Shown in pieces: positions 25,554-34,559 of a stretch of 64,000 nucleotides of DNA; positions within the stretch are counted from its first letter, which is position 1; the number at the start of each line of letters is the position of its first letter. Location: NCBI RefSeq assembly GCF_900100275.1, contig NZ_FNET01000002.1, positions 1 through 64,000 of the forward strand, written 5' to 3'. The DNA is from Lentzea albidocapillata subsp. violacea (GTDB lineage Bacteria; Actinomycetota; Actinomycetes; Mycobacteriales; Pseudonocardiaceae). Under the pieces are notes generated by a model, which searched no databases, was not told the origin of the DNA, and saw only the letters and a list, made by a program, of their open reading frames with translations. The translations under genes were made by a program, and so were the position numbers.

Positions 25554-26323
25554 AGCGGGCAGGCATCGGCGGACTGCTGATCGTGGTGCCGCTGGCGCTG
25601 GCGCTGCTGGGACCGCTGTTCGTGCCGGAGCAGACGGCCCGCAGCGCCCCGTTCATGCCGCTGGGCCTGCTGGGCACCGACTTCGTGGGCCGGGACACCT
25701 GGTACCAGGTGCTCGCCGGCGGCCAGACGGTCGTGCTGGTGGCGTTGCTCGCCACCGCCTTCTCCTACCTGGTCGGGGTTCCCTACGGCGTGGTGGCCGC
25801 CACCGCTCGGCTGCGGCTGGTCGACGAGGTGCTGATGCGGCCGCTCGACGTGCTGCTGGCCGTGCCGTCACTGCTGGTGCTGATCCTCGTGGCCGCCATC
25901 ACCGGACAAGGGCTCGTGGTGCTCATCGGCATCGTCACGCTCGTCAACTTCCCCGACGTCGCCCGCCTTTCGCGCGCAGCGGCACTGGAGATCGCGGGGC
26001 GGCCGGCGTTGGAGGCGATGCGCATGCAGGGCGAGTCGTGGTGGCAGACCTCGATCGTCTACACCGGACGGTCGATGCTGCGCACGCTCGCCGCCGATCT
26101 GGGCGTGCGGCTCACCGGCGCGCTGTACCTGGTGGCGTCGGCCAGTTTCCTCGGTGTCGGCGTGCCACCCGACGCGGCGGACTGGGCCGTGATGGTGGAC
26201 CGCAACCGCGGCGGGTTGTTCCTGCAGCCGTGGGCCGTGGTGGTACCGGCGTTGCTGATCATCTCCCTGTCCATCGGGTTGAACCTGGTGTTCGACCGCG
26301 CACTGCGGAAGGTGCGGACATGA
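25550..26323 (+). CDS. DppC-type ABC permease
   Basis: A 257-residue permease subunit, shorter than the usual 280-300 residues because the N-terminal extension is missing. LLGTDFVGRDTWYQVLAGGQ (about 41-60) corresponds to the family motif GTDxxGRD. The coupling loop lies in ALEAMRMQGESWWQTSIVY, and FLGVGVPPDAADWAVMV is near the C-terminus. The GTG start overlaps DppB by 4 bp. Confidence 0.85.
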   Translation: MKRAGIGGLLIVVPLALALLGPLFVPEQTARSAPFMPLGLLGTDFVGRDTWYQVLAGGQTVVLVALLATAFSYLVGVPYGVVAATARLRLVDEVLMRPLDVLLAVPSLLVLILVAAITGQGLVVLIGIVTLVNFPDVARLSRAAALEIAGRPALEAMRMQGESWWQTSIVYTGRSMLRTLAADLGVRLTGALYLVASASFLGVGVPPDAADWAVMVDRNRGGLFLQPWAVVVPALLIISLSIGLNLVFDRALRKVRT

Positions 26324-27768
26324 CCCCAGAGGACATGACCCGAGAGGCGATGACCCCGGTCGTGCACGTGGAAGACCTGCGCGCCGAGGCCGGCGGGCAC
26401 GTGCTGCTCGACAGCGTCAGCTTCGCCCTGTCCGCGGGCCGGGTCCTGGCCCTGGTCGGCGCCTCGGGCAGCGGCAAGACCACCACCGGTCTCGCCCTGC
26501 TCGGCGAACACTCCCCCGGCGTGTCGGTCAGCGGACAGGTCGAGGTGCACGGACGCGTCGGATTCGTGCCCCAGCAGCCAACCTCCGCGCTCAACCCGGT
26601 GCGCCGGCTAGGTGCCGTGTTCCGCGAGATCGCCGCAGTGCACGACGGTGACCCGGAGGAGCTCATCAGCACGGCACTGCGCCGGGCGCGGGTGCCGGCC
26701 GACCTGCTGCGCCGCTACCCGCACCAGCTGTCCGGCGGCCAGCAGCAACGGGTCGTGCTCGCCCAGGCGCTGGTCGGCGACCCGGCGGTGCTGGTCGCCG
26801 ACGAACCCACCACCGGGCAGGACGCCCTGACCCGCGCCGAGGTCGTCGACGAACTCGCCGCCGTCGTCGCCCAGGGAGTGGCGCTGGTGTTGCTGACCCA
26901 CGACGTGGAGGTGGTGCGGGCACTCGCCGACGAGATCGTGGTGCTGCGCGCGGGGCGCGTCGTCGAAGCCGGACCCGCACACGAACTGCTGACCAATCCG
27001 CGTGAGGACTACACCCGCGCGCTTCTGGACGCTCTGCCGTCGATCCCCGCCGAGGTCCCCGAACGGGCGCCACGCATGCGGGTGCGCGGCCTGACCGCCC
27101 GGTACCGCAACGCCACCGTCCTGCACGACGTGGACCTGGAGGTCGGCGAACGACTGGCGGTCGTCGGCCGTTCCGGCAGCGGCAAGACCACCCTCGGCCG
27201 TTGCCTGGCGGGTCTGCACCAGCAGGTCACCGGCGAGGTGCTGCTGCACGACCGGCCACTGGCACGGTCACTGCGCCGACGGCCACGAGCCGCGCTGGCC
27301 GCCGTGCAGTACGTCTTCCAGGACGCGCGGGGGTCGTTCGACGAGCACCGCACGGTGCTGGACCAGGTCGCCCGGACAGCGGTGCGGCTGCGCGGTGTGC
27401 GCCCCGCCGAGGCCCGTGCCGCGGCGCTCGCCGCCTTGGCGCGCGTCGGTCTCCGCGAGGACACGGTGCTGCGCCTGCCGCGTGGACTGTCCGGCGGCGA
27501 ACTCCAGCGGGCAGCCCTCGTGCGCGCCCTGCTCGCCGAACCGGAGGTGCTCGTGTGCGACGAGATCACCTCGGGCCTGGACGCGGTGACCCGCGCCGGG
27601 CTGCTCGACCTGCTCGCGAGCGTGCCGTGCGCGCTCGTGCTGATCAGCCACGACCTCGACGTCGTGGCCCGGCTGGCCGACCGGGTAGCCGTGCTCCACG
27701 AAGGACGCGTCGTCGTCCACGGTCCGGTCGCGACCACTTTGGACGGCGCGAAAGAGAGGATGCAGTGA
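26320..27768 (+). CDS. Fused double ABC ATPase (DppD-DppF type)
   Basis: A 482-residue protein with two nucleotide-binding domains. Domain one (about 10-245) has Walker A GASGSGKTT, signature LSGGQQQR and Walker B VLVADEPTT. Domain two (about 250-480) has Walker A GRSGSGKTT, signature LSGGELQR and Walker B VLVCDEITS. It energises the DppB/DppC channel. No other peptide-type ATPase lies in the window, so it could also serve the fused permease at 12363. The ATG at 26320 overlaps the DppC stop. Two in-frame ATGs follow within eight codons and are possible starts. Confidence 0.88.
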   Translation: MTPEDMTREAMTPVVHVEDLRAEAGGHVLLDSVSFALSAGRVLALVGASGSGKTTTGLALLGEHSPGVSVSGQVEVHGRVGFVPQQPTSALNPVRRLGAVFREIAAVHDGDPEELISTALRRARVPADLLRRYPHQLSGGQQQRVVLAQALVGDPAVLVADEPTTGQDALTRAEVVDELAAVVAQGVALVLLTHDVEVVRALADEIVVLRAGRVVEAGPAHELLTNPREDYTRALLDALPSIPAEVPERAPRMRVRGLTARYRNATVLHDVDLEVGERLAVVGRSGSGKTTLGRCLAGLHQQVTGEVLLHDRPLARSLRRRPRAALAAVQYVFQDARGSFDEHRTVLDQVARTAVRLRGVRPAEARAAALAALARVGLREDTVLRLPRGLSGGELQRAALVRALLAEPEVLVCDEITSGLDAVTRAGLLDLLASVPCALVLISHDLDVVARLADRVAVLHEGRVVVHGPVATTLDGAKERMQ

Positions 27769-28328
27769 ACAAGCACCACCCCTACGAAGTGCGGTTGGCG
27801 ACTCACGCCGACCTGCCCGGTGCCCGCAGCGTCATGCTGGACACCTTCTACCGCGAGTTCGGCCACGGCTACCGCCCCCAGTGGCACACCGACGTGATCG
27901 ACCTGGCGGGGGCCTACCTGGACACGCCCAGGCACGCGCTGTTCGTCGCGGTCGACTGCGACGAGGTCGTGGGTACCACCGCCGTGCGGGCACAGGGACC
28001 GGCCAGTCCGCCCCACCCGGCGTGGATCGCCGAGCGCTACTCCGGCGACCGGACGGCTCAGCTGTTCCGGGTGTACGTCCGGGCGGAGCACCGGCGCCGC
28101 GGCCTCGCGCGGGAACTGGTCGACGCCGCGGTCCGGTTCATCGCCGAAACCCCCGGCTACGAACAGATCTACCTGCACACCGACACCCGCGTGGCCGGTG
28201 CGGAAGCGTTCTGGCGCTCGGTCGCGGTCGAGGTCTGCGACGCCCGCGACGGTGACCCGGACCGCCACCAGACCGTGCACTTCGAGATCCCCGTGCCGGT
28301 CCTCGCCGGCGCGGGCGAGGCGAGATGA
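27765..28328 (+). CDS. GNAT-family N-acetyltransferase
   Basis: A 187-residue acyl-CoA N-acyltransferase. The acetyl-CoA loop is VYVRAEHRRRGLARELVDAA (about 102-121), a variant of the usual QxxGxG/A motif. It is the last gene of the operon, with a GTG start overlapping the ATPase stop, followed by a strong terminator. It may modify the metallophore or detoxify it after uptake. The substrate is not known. Confidence 0.82.
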   Translation: MNKHHPYEVRLATHADLPGARSVMLDTFYREFGHGYRPQWHTDVIDLAGAYLDTPRHALFVAVDCDEVVGTTAVRAQGPASPPHPAWIAERYSGDRTAQLFRVYVRAEHRRRGLARELVDAAVRFIAETPGYEQIYLHTDTRVAGAEAFWRSVAVEVCDARDGDPDRHQTVHFEIPVPVLAGAGEAR

Positions 28329-28346
28329 TGTGATGCGGTTACCCGT

Positions 28347-28385
28347 ATCCAGGCCGGCGGAAGGGTAGCTCCCGCCGGCCTGGAT
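28347..28385. terminator. Strong hairpin terminator between convergent operons
   Basis: A perfect 14-bp inverted repeat (28347-28360 with 28372-28385) encloses an 11-base loop. It sits 18 bp after the acetyltransferase and 42 bp before the stop of the convergent ABC gene, so it can serve both directions. Confidence 0.85.
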
Positions 28386-28427
28386 GGGCCGTGTCCGGCA
28401 CGTTCGTGCATTTCCTCGTCGGCGAAA

Positions 28428-30227
28428 TCAACGAGTACCGACCACCTCGTCCAGGAAACCGCCGGACTGGTGGCGCCACAGCTTCGCGTACGTCCCGTCG
28501 ACGTCGAGCAGTTGCGCGTGGGTGCCCTGTTCGACGATCCGGCCGCGGTCGAGCACGATCAGCCGATCCATCCGCACGACCGTGCTCAGCCGGTGTGCCA
28601 CGACGATCGCGGTGCGGCCCTCCATGAGCCGCCACAGTGCCTCCTGCACCAGCACCTCGCTCTCCGAGTCCAGCGCGCTGGTCGCCTCGTCCAGCAGCAG
28701 GATCGGCGCGTCCCGCAGGATGGCGCGGGCCAGCGCGACCCGTTGCCGCTGCCCGCCGGACAGTTTGACGCCGCGTTCGCCGACCATCGTGTCGAACCCG
28801 TCGGGCAGCGCGTCCGCGAACTCGGTCACGTGCGCGGCCTGCGCGGCGCGGTGGATCTCGGCGTCGGTCGCGTCTGGCCGTGCGAACGCGATGTTCTCGC
28901 GCAGCGTCCGGTGGAACATGGCCGGGTCCTGGGGCACGTACCCGATCAGGCCGCGCAGGTCGGCCTGGCTCAGGCGGGCGATGTCCTGGCCGCCGATGAG
29001 GACGCGGCCCCGATCGACGTCCATCAGCCGCAGGAGCAGCCGGGTGAGCGTGGTCTTGCCGCCGCCGGAGCGGCCGACGAGCCCGATCCGCGTGCCCGCC
29101 GGGATGTCCAGGTCGAGCCCGTCGAACAGCGGCTCGCCGCCGCCGTGCGTGAACACGACGTTCTCGAACCGAACCCGGGAGTCCTTCACGCGCAACGGTT
29201 CCGGCTGCTTCGGGTCGAGCACGGTCGGCGGGTCGAGCAGCAGTTCGGTGAACTGAGCCGCCTCGGTGAGCGCGCTCTCCACCTGCCGGTAGATCTGGTT
29301 GAACTCGAACATGATCCGCGTCGCGTTCCCGAAGTAGGCGAACGTCACCACGATCGCCTCCACGCCGAGCCCGTCACTGACCCCGATCGCGACCACGAGG
29401 CCGAGCACGTTGGTGAGCACGGACAGCGGCGCGATCACGGTGTCGATGCGCAGGTTGCTGTAGTCCCACGACCGCAGTGCCAGCCTTCGCTGCTTGGCGG
29501 CACGGGTCCGGTGCTCCGCGCCCTCGAGCCGCTCGGCGGCGAACGCCCGCACCGTGTCCATGTTCATGAGCGTGTCCGAGACGTGGCCGGACACCTGGGC
29601 GATGGCGGCCTCGCGCTGGACGACCAGCCTCTGGCGGTGGCGGATGAGCGGCGCGACCACAAATCCCGTGACCAGGATCAGGCCGACCAGCACCGCGACG
29701 AGCACCGGGTTGTAGCTCCACAGCACGACGCAGGCGAAACCCAGCGGGATGATGTTGGCGAAGACCTTGAACGCCAGCGTGTCCACGAAGTCCTCGAAGC
29801 GGAACGCGAAGCTCAGCACCCGTTTGGTGAGCGAGCCGGCGAAGTTGTCGTGGAAGAACGCCGCGTCCTTCTCCAGCAGCTCGTCCATCGCGAGGGCGGA
29901 CAGGTTCTCGATCCCGCGGCCGTCCACGCGGTTGAGGCAGTGCAGGCCGATGCGCCACAACAGTTCCGAGAGCAACATGAAACCGCCGAAGGCCAGCACG
30001 TACGGCAGGACGGTGCCGAGGCTTGTGCCGCCACCACCCGCAAGCATTCCGACGAGCCCGCCCACCGCCAACGGCGCGAGGTAGAGCTGACACGTGACGC
30101 CCAGCGCGGGCAGCACGAGTCCGCCCACGGAGAGGAATCCGTGGCGCCGCAACTCCTTTCCGTACAGGCGCAGAGCGAGCGGCACCGCGTTCTTCCGGAC
30201 AGGTCTTTCTGATTCTGGCACGACCAT
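28428..30227 (-). CDS. ABC exporter, fused membrane and ATPase domains
   Basis: A 599-residue half-transporter. An N-terminal six-helix exporter domain (about 15-315) is followed by an ATPase (about 345-599) with Walker A GRSGGGKTT, Q-loop YVPQDPAMF, signature LSGGQRQR, Walker B ILLLDEATSALD and the H-loop His in VAHRLS. It probably dimerises and exports a lipid, peptide or drug. The ATG at 30227 is chosen over the upstream TTG because GGGGGAAGGGGG lies just before it. It is transcribed away from the small gene at 30386. Confidence 0.88.
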   Translation of the reverse strand: MVVPESERPVRKNAVPLALRLYGKELRRHGFLSVGGLVLPALGVTCQLYLAPLAVGGLVGMLAGGGGTSLGTVLPYVLAFGGFMLLSELLWRIGLHCLNRVDGRGIENLSALAMDELLEKDAAFFHDNFAGSLTKRVLSFAFRFEDFVDTLAFKVFANIIPLGFACVVLWSYNPVLVAVLVGLILVTGFVVAPLIRHRQRLVVQREAAIAQVSGHVSDTLMNMDTVRAFAAERLEGAEHRTRAAKQRRLALRSWDYSNLRIDTVIAPLSVLTNVLGLVVAIGVSDGLGVEAIVVTFAYFGNATRIMFEFNQIYRQVESALTEAAQFTELLLDPPTVLDPKQPEPLRVKDSRVRFENVVFTHGGGEPLFDGLDLDIPAGTRIGLVGRSGGGKTTLTRLLLRLMDVDRGRVLIGGQDIARLSQADLRGLIGYVPQDPAMFHRTLRENIAFARPDATDAEIHRAAQAAHVTEFADALPDGFDTMVGERGVKLSGGQRQRVALARAILRDAPILLLDEATSALDSESEVLVQEALWRLMEGRTAIVVAHRLSTVVRMDRLIVLDRGRIVEQGTHAQLLDVDGTYAKLWRHQSGGFLDEVVGTR

Positions 30228-30385
30228 CCGACCCCCTTCCCCCAGCAACTGAGCGTCCTCATGCTCCCGCAGAGGGTCGGGTGGCAGCGATCGAATATCG
30301 CCGCGTGGACACGGCTGGCGGAGTGCCTGTCTGTCATGTCACCGTGCACACTGACGGATTCCCGTTCGGCCCGAAGGACTGAGCC

Positions 30386-30685
30386 GTGCCCGACCGACCT
30401 GAGATCGTCTGCATCTGCGGCTCTGCCCGGTTCGCGGACGAGATGCGTGCGGCGAACCGTGATCTGACCTTCGCGGGTGTCATCGTCGTCGCGCCGGGCG
30501 AGACAGACGAGTTGGTCACCGACGAGCGGAAGACCGCGCTGGACGCCCTGCACCTGCGCAAGATCGACCTGGCTGACCGGGTTCTGGTCGTCAACCCCGG
30601 CGGGTATGTCGGCGAGTCGACGAGCCGGGAGATCGCGTATGCCCACGCCGCCGGCAAGCCGGTCTCGTTCACCGATCCCGTCTGA
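30386..30685 (+). CDS. Small nucleoside 2-deoxyribosyltransferase-like protein
   Basis: A 99-residue soluble protein. The opening IVCICGSARFADEM, the central VVAPG, HLRKIDLADRVLVVNPGGYVGESTSREIAYA and the Glu-containing helix fit the nucleoside 2-deoxyribosyltransferase/DUF4406-like fold. That fold acts on nucleotides or sugars. Full activity is uncertain in this short version. The start is a GTG with AAGGA eight bases upstream. Confidence 0.7.
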   Translation: MPDRPEIVCICGSARFADEMRAANRDLTFAGVIVVAPGETDELVTDERKTALDALHLRKIDLADRVLVVNPGGYVGESTSREIAYAHAAGKPVSFTDPV

Positions 30686-30743
30686 CCAGCCCATGGAGGC
30701 CGCCGGCCTCTCCCCACCTGGGGTGCGATTTCGGATCAGAGGA

Positions 30744-31991
30744 TCAGAGGTTCCGGTACGGCCTGCTGAAGAATCCGACCGAGAAGGCCGCCGACACGCC
30801 CAGTCCGGCGACGATGATCACGACCTCCGGGTCGACCGTGCCCAGAACAGCACCGGCGAGCAGCGCGGAGGCAGGGTAGGCGAGACCGGCACAGGTGGCC
30901 AGCAGGCTCATGACCCTGCCCAGCGCCCGGGCAGGCACTGTCCGCTGGAGCATCGTCATGTAGAAGACGTTCACCGTGGCCTGCAAGGACGCGGCGGTGA
31001 ACATCGCCGCGGTTGCCATCACCAGCGAGGACCCCACCGGGATACCCGTCAGGGCAAGTCCCTCGGCGACACCGAGGCAGAGCGCGACCATCCCGCGACG
31101 GCGCAGGCGAAGGAGTGCCGGGCCCAGCAGCGCTCCGATGACCGAGCCGGCGCCGAGGCCGGTCATCATGACCCCGAACCCGAAAGCTCCCCGGCCCAGC
31201 GAGTCCTGGGCGAAGATCGGCAGTGCGATCTCGATCAGGCCGACAGCGGCGAGGTTGAACACGAGCGTGGTCAGCAGGGTCATCCTCACCAGGGGAGAAC
31301 CGGCGGCATACCGCAGCACCGATCGCCAGGTCCTCAGCCGGTCGCTGTCGTTGGCGTGCTTCGTTTCAACGGCTGTTTCGACCGCAGGGCTGGACGGCCG
31401 GATCGCCATCAGGGTCAGGCTGGACACCAGGAAGGTGATCGCGTCGATCAGCAGCCCCACACCGCTCCTGAACGACGCCACGAGCATTCCGCCCAGCGCG
31501 GGCCCGGCGATCCTCGACGTGCTCTGCATGATCTGGATCAGGGAGTTGCCCGCGGCGAGCGACTCGGGACCTACGATCTGCGGTAGTACGGCGAACGAGG
31601 CCGGCATGAAGATCCCGCCGAGGATGCCGAACGGGACCGCGACCGCGATCATGGCCCAGAGGGGAATGTGACCATGGGCGGCGAGCGCGGCGAAACCGAG
31701 CACGACGACGGCACGGAGTGCATCCGCGGCAAGCATCACCGGCCGGGCGCCCAGGCGGTCGGCAAGCGCTCCGCCGACCGGGAGGAAAGCCAGCCTGGCC
31801 CCTCCGTAGCAGGCCAGCACCACGCCGAGGTTCGCGGGACCGCCACCCTGGTTGAGCATGACGAACGGCAGTGTGACGAGATAGATGCCGTCGCCGATCT
31901 GGGAGAGCAGCTGGCCGATGAGGTACAGCGCGAAGCGTCGTTCCCGCAGCGGAGCCGGCAAGCGCTGCGGCCACACGCTCATGGGCTTCAC
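30744..31991 (-). CDS. MFS transporter, MFS_3/enterobactin-exporter-like
   Basis: A 415-residue 12-helix exporter. The first loop is GGALADRLGARPVML (about residues 68-82), and FMPASFAVLPQIVGPESLAAGNSL in the central region is typical of the MFS_3 (EntS-like) subfamily. The GTG at 31991 has AGGA six bases upstream. A more distal ATG adds 40 residues with no homology. There is no biosynthetic partner next to it, so the substrate is open. Confidence 0.83.
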   Translation of the reverse strand: MKPMSVWPQRLPAPLRERRFALYLIGQLLSQIGDGIYLVTLPFVMLNQGGGPANLGVVLACYGGARLAFLPVGGALADRLGARPVMLAADALRAVVVLGFAALAAHGHIPLWAMIAVAVPFGILGGIFMPASFAVLPQIVGPESLAAGNSLIQIMQSTSRIAGPALGGMLVASFRSGVGLLIDAITFLVSSLTLMAIRPSSPAVETAVETKHANDSDRLRTWRSVLRYAAGSPLVRMTLLTTLVFNLAAVGLIEIALPIFAQDSLGRGAFGFGVMMTGLGAGSVIGALLGPALLRLRRRGMVALCLGVAEGLALTGIPVGSSLVMATAAMFTAASLQATVNVFYMTMLQRTVPARALGRVMSLLATCAGLAYPASALLAGAVLGTVDPEVVIIVAGLGVSAAFSVGFFSRPYRNL

Positions 31992-32189
31992 GAAATGTCC
32001 TGATGGTGGCGGCATCTTCTCACCAGGTGGCGGGTGATGTGTGCATACCGTAGAGGAGCGCGCCATCCTTGAAGGACAGTTCCCGAGCAACAGCACGGTG
32101 CCGAGTGAGATCACGTTGGCCGTGGTCCCGTGTCGGCGTGTTCAAAAGCCACGCTTGCGACGCATCGCGACAAAGGAAGCGAGCAAGGC

Positions 32190-33557
32190 TCAACGGTGTC
32201 GTGGTGACGTGAAGCGGTCGCCGAGGAACTCCGGGGGCCGGAACCCGACGAAGGCGGCTGGGCCGAGCCCGAGCGAACCGGCAAGATCCTGCAGCCGGCG
32301 CGGCTCGGCCAGTCCGTCCCAACGCCCGGTCTCGACGCGCTTGTCCATGGTCATCACCGCCGCGACCAGTTCAGCGGTCGTGAAGGCGCAGTGCCCCGCG
32401 TGGTCGGTGTATGCCTGTCGAAGCAGCGCGGCGGAACCGCTGTCGCGAACGTCTTCGGCGTACTCCTCCACGTGCTGTACCGGGACAAGGGCGTCATCGG
32501 TGGTGTGCATCGCGAGAACCGGCATGTCCAGCCGTCCGGTCAGGGTGGAGGTCTCGCGCATCCAGCGGTACGCCACCGGGTCGGCGGTCACGTCCGCCGT
32601 GCGCGTCAACAGGTTCAGATCGGTGTGCAGATCGGCACCGGCCTGCCCGTACAACCGCGCGACCTGAGCAAGGAGTCCCGACTCGGCGAGTTGCCGCCAG
32701 TAGTTCACGCCCTTGTTCCAGGTGGGGTTGCCGCCGGCACTCTGCTCCATGTCGTAACGGCCGAACAGGATGAACGGCAGGATCGCACGCAGGTTCTGAT
32801 ACCGGCCGGCCTGCTGCGCCTCGGCGTCGCCCGGCGCGGGCTTCGGCTGCCCGGCAACCCACGCCGGCTCCTGGAACAAGGCCGTGATCAAGGCATTCCG
32901 AGCGCGGCCCGCGGCGCTGGCCTGCGCCTGATCCAGAGCGGTCAGCATCCGGCTCGAGGTGGCGGCGGCCTCGGCAGGGCCGGTGAAGCCGACGAGTTTG
33001 ACCTGCTGCCCCGCGAGGAGCAGTTGCGCGATCGCGTGCGACCCGTCCAGCTGGTAGTTGTGCAGGTCGATCCCGCCACCCATCAGCCCGCAGGTGGCGA
33101 TGGCGCCGTCGAGCCGTCGTCCGCCGAGTTCGGCGAGCCGGCCGGTGATCATGCCGCCGAACGACGTCCCGAGCGCGATGGCACGGCGAGGCCTGCCGAT
33201 GATCCCGGTGACCGCCTCCAGCGTGTCGAGCCCGTCCTGAGCCGCGGTGTCCGTGACCCACCCAGGACGGGAGAACGACGAGCCGGCCAGCGCGTAGCCG
33301 CGAGCCAGCAGGGCCTCCGCGACGGCGGGACCGGGGCTGTTGACCGGCGGATTGGCGGGAGCCGGGTTGTAGCCGTGGCTGTAGAGCAGCAGCGTGCCGT
33401 TCCAGTTGGCCGGCACGTCGGCGATCCAGGTCGCGCCGTTCGGCAGGGCCCCGTCGTACCTGGTCGCGGGTGCCGCCTGCGCCGTGGCGGGCACCAGGCC
33501 CAGTACGGCCAGCGAGGCGACCACCATGGCGGTGAACAGTCGTCGAACGGTCTTCAT
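32190..33557 (-). CDS. Secreted alpha/beta hydrolase
   Basis: A 455-residue exported hydrolase. The Sec signal peptide ends around AQAAP (residue 29). The nucleophile is Ser132 in GTSFGG. The acid lies in AMHTTDDALVP, and the base is the His in DHAGHCAF. The oxyanion region follows LLYSHGYNP. The family includes secreted esterases and tannase/feruloyl-esterase-like enzymes of actinomycetes. The natural substrate is unknown. GGAG lies five to six bases before the ATG. Confidence 0.83.
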   Translation of the reverse strand: MKTVRRLFTAMVVASLAVLGLVPATAQAAPATRYDGALPNGATWIADVPANWNGTLLLYSHGYNPAPANPPVNSPGPAVAEALLARGYALAGSSFSRPGWVTDTAAQDGLDTLEAVTGIIGRPRRAIALGTSFGGMITGRLAELGGRRLDGAIATCGLMGGGIDLHNYQLDGSHAIAQLLLAGQQVKLVGFTGPAEAAATSSRMLTALDQAQASAAGRARNALITALFQEPAWVAGQPKPAPGDAEAQQAGRYQNLRAILPFILFGRYDMEQSAGGNPTWNKGVNYWRQLAESGLLAQVARLYGQAGADLHTDLNLLTRTADVTADPVAYRWMRETSTLTGRLDMPVLAMHTTDDALVPVQHVEEYAEDVRDSGSAALLRQAYTDHAGHCAFTTAELVAAVMTMDKRVETGRWDGLAEPRRLQDLAGSLGLGPAAFVGFRPPEFLGDRFTSPRHR

Positions 33558-33702
33558 AGTGCTCCGCCCCTTCGTGGTGGGGATGGCGAGCGACCTCGAC
33601 CGAGGATGTCGACTGAGAAGTTAGGCATTCTGCTGGCGATCGTCAAGAGAATGACCAACCCGAAGGCCGCAGAGCCTTGTGGTCACCGCGCGTTCGACGA
33701 AG

Positions 33703-34338
33703 TCACACGTCACACGTCAGCTCGCCACCCCAGGCGCGGCGCCCCTGGTTGATGGCGAAGAGCGCGATGACCAGTCCGGCCACCGCGTCCAGCCAGGTCC
33801 AGCCGAGCACGGCGTAAGCCACCAAGCCGAGGAACGTGGTCACGCTCAGCCAGACGCAGAGGCGCGTTTCCGCCGCGTCGGCAACGATGAGCCGCGAGTT
33901 CATCGCCAGTCCGTTCCGGCGTTTCGCGGCGGCGACAAAGGACATGGTCACGACAGAGATCCCGGTCAGAACGATGCCGACCAGCGATTTCTCCGGCTTG
34001 GCCTGGACGACGACCTCGCGGACGCTCTCGAAGAGGATGAAAGCGCCCAGGGCGAAGAAGGTGAGTGCCACGAAGCGCAGAGCCCGGAACTCCTTGCGTT
34101 CGTCGACGGCACCCGTGCGGATCGCGGTCCGCAGCCGGACCGCGATCAGGAGCGCGGCGACGAGTTCGATCCCCGAGTCGACCCCGAAGCCGACCAGTGC
34201 CACCGACGCCGCGGCGAGACCGGCGCCGACCGCGATGACGCCTTCGACCACGTTGTAGCCGATCGTGACGTACTGCAGCACCAAGGCCTTTCGCGCGGCA
34301 TCGCCGCTCACGTCCGGCAGCGCCTTGGGCTGTTTCAC
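33703..34338 (-). CDS. Cation diffusion facilitator-type transporter, membrane domain only
   Basis: A 211-residue CDF-like transporter with five or six helices. FGVDSGIELVAA in the second helix and WTWLDAVAGLVIA in a later one supply the aspartates usual for the zinc site. The cytoplasmic C-terminal domain of full CDFs (about 90 residues) is missing, as in many actinobacterial homologues. The GTG start has GAGGAG upstream. Transport of divalent metal by proton antiport is known for the family, but specificity here is open. Confidence 0.78.
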   Translation of the reverse strand: MKQPKALPDVSGDAARKALVLQYVTIGYNVVEGVIAVGAGLAAASVALVGFGVDSGIELVAALLIAVRLRTAIRTGAVDERKEFRALRFVALTFFALGAFILFESVREVVVQAKPEKSLVGIVLTGISVVTMSFVAAAKRRNGLAMNSRLIVADAAETRLCVWLSVTTFLGLVAYAVLGWTWLDAVAGLVIALFAINQGRRAWGGELTCDV

Positions 34339-34559
34339 GGTTGCTCCTCGAGGACCGATCCCTGGATCGGGGCGGCATCGGCCGGACAATCGCCTGATCA
34401 GCGGCGGCGTGATCATAGCCGCGGTCGGCAGTTCGCTCTGCGGAGGCGCTCAGCCGCCTGCTCCCGAACAGCGACGGGCCGTGACCTTCCTCAGGCGGGC
34501 ACGATCCGCAGCACCAGCGCGGCTCCGCAAGCAGCAGGCCGGCGGGCCGCTCGAAGAGA

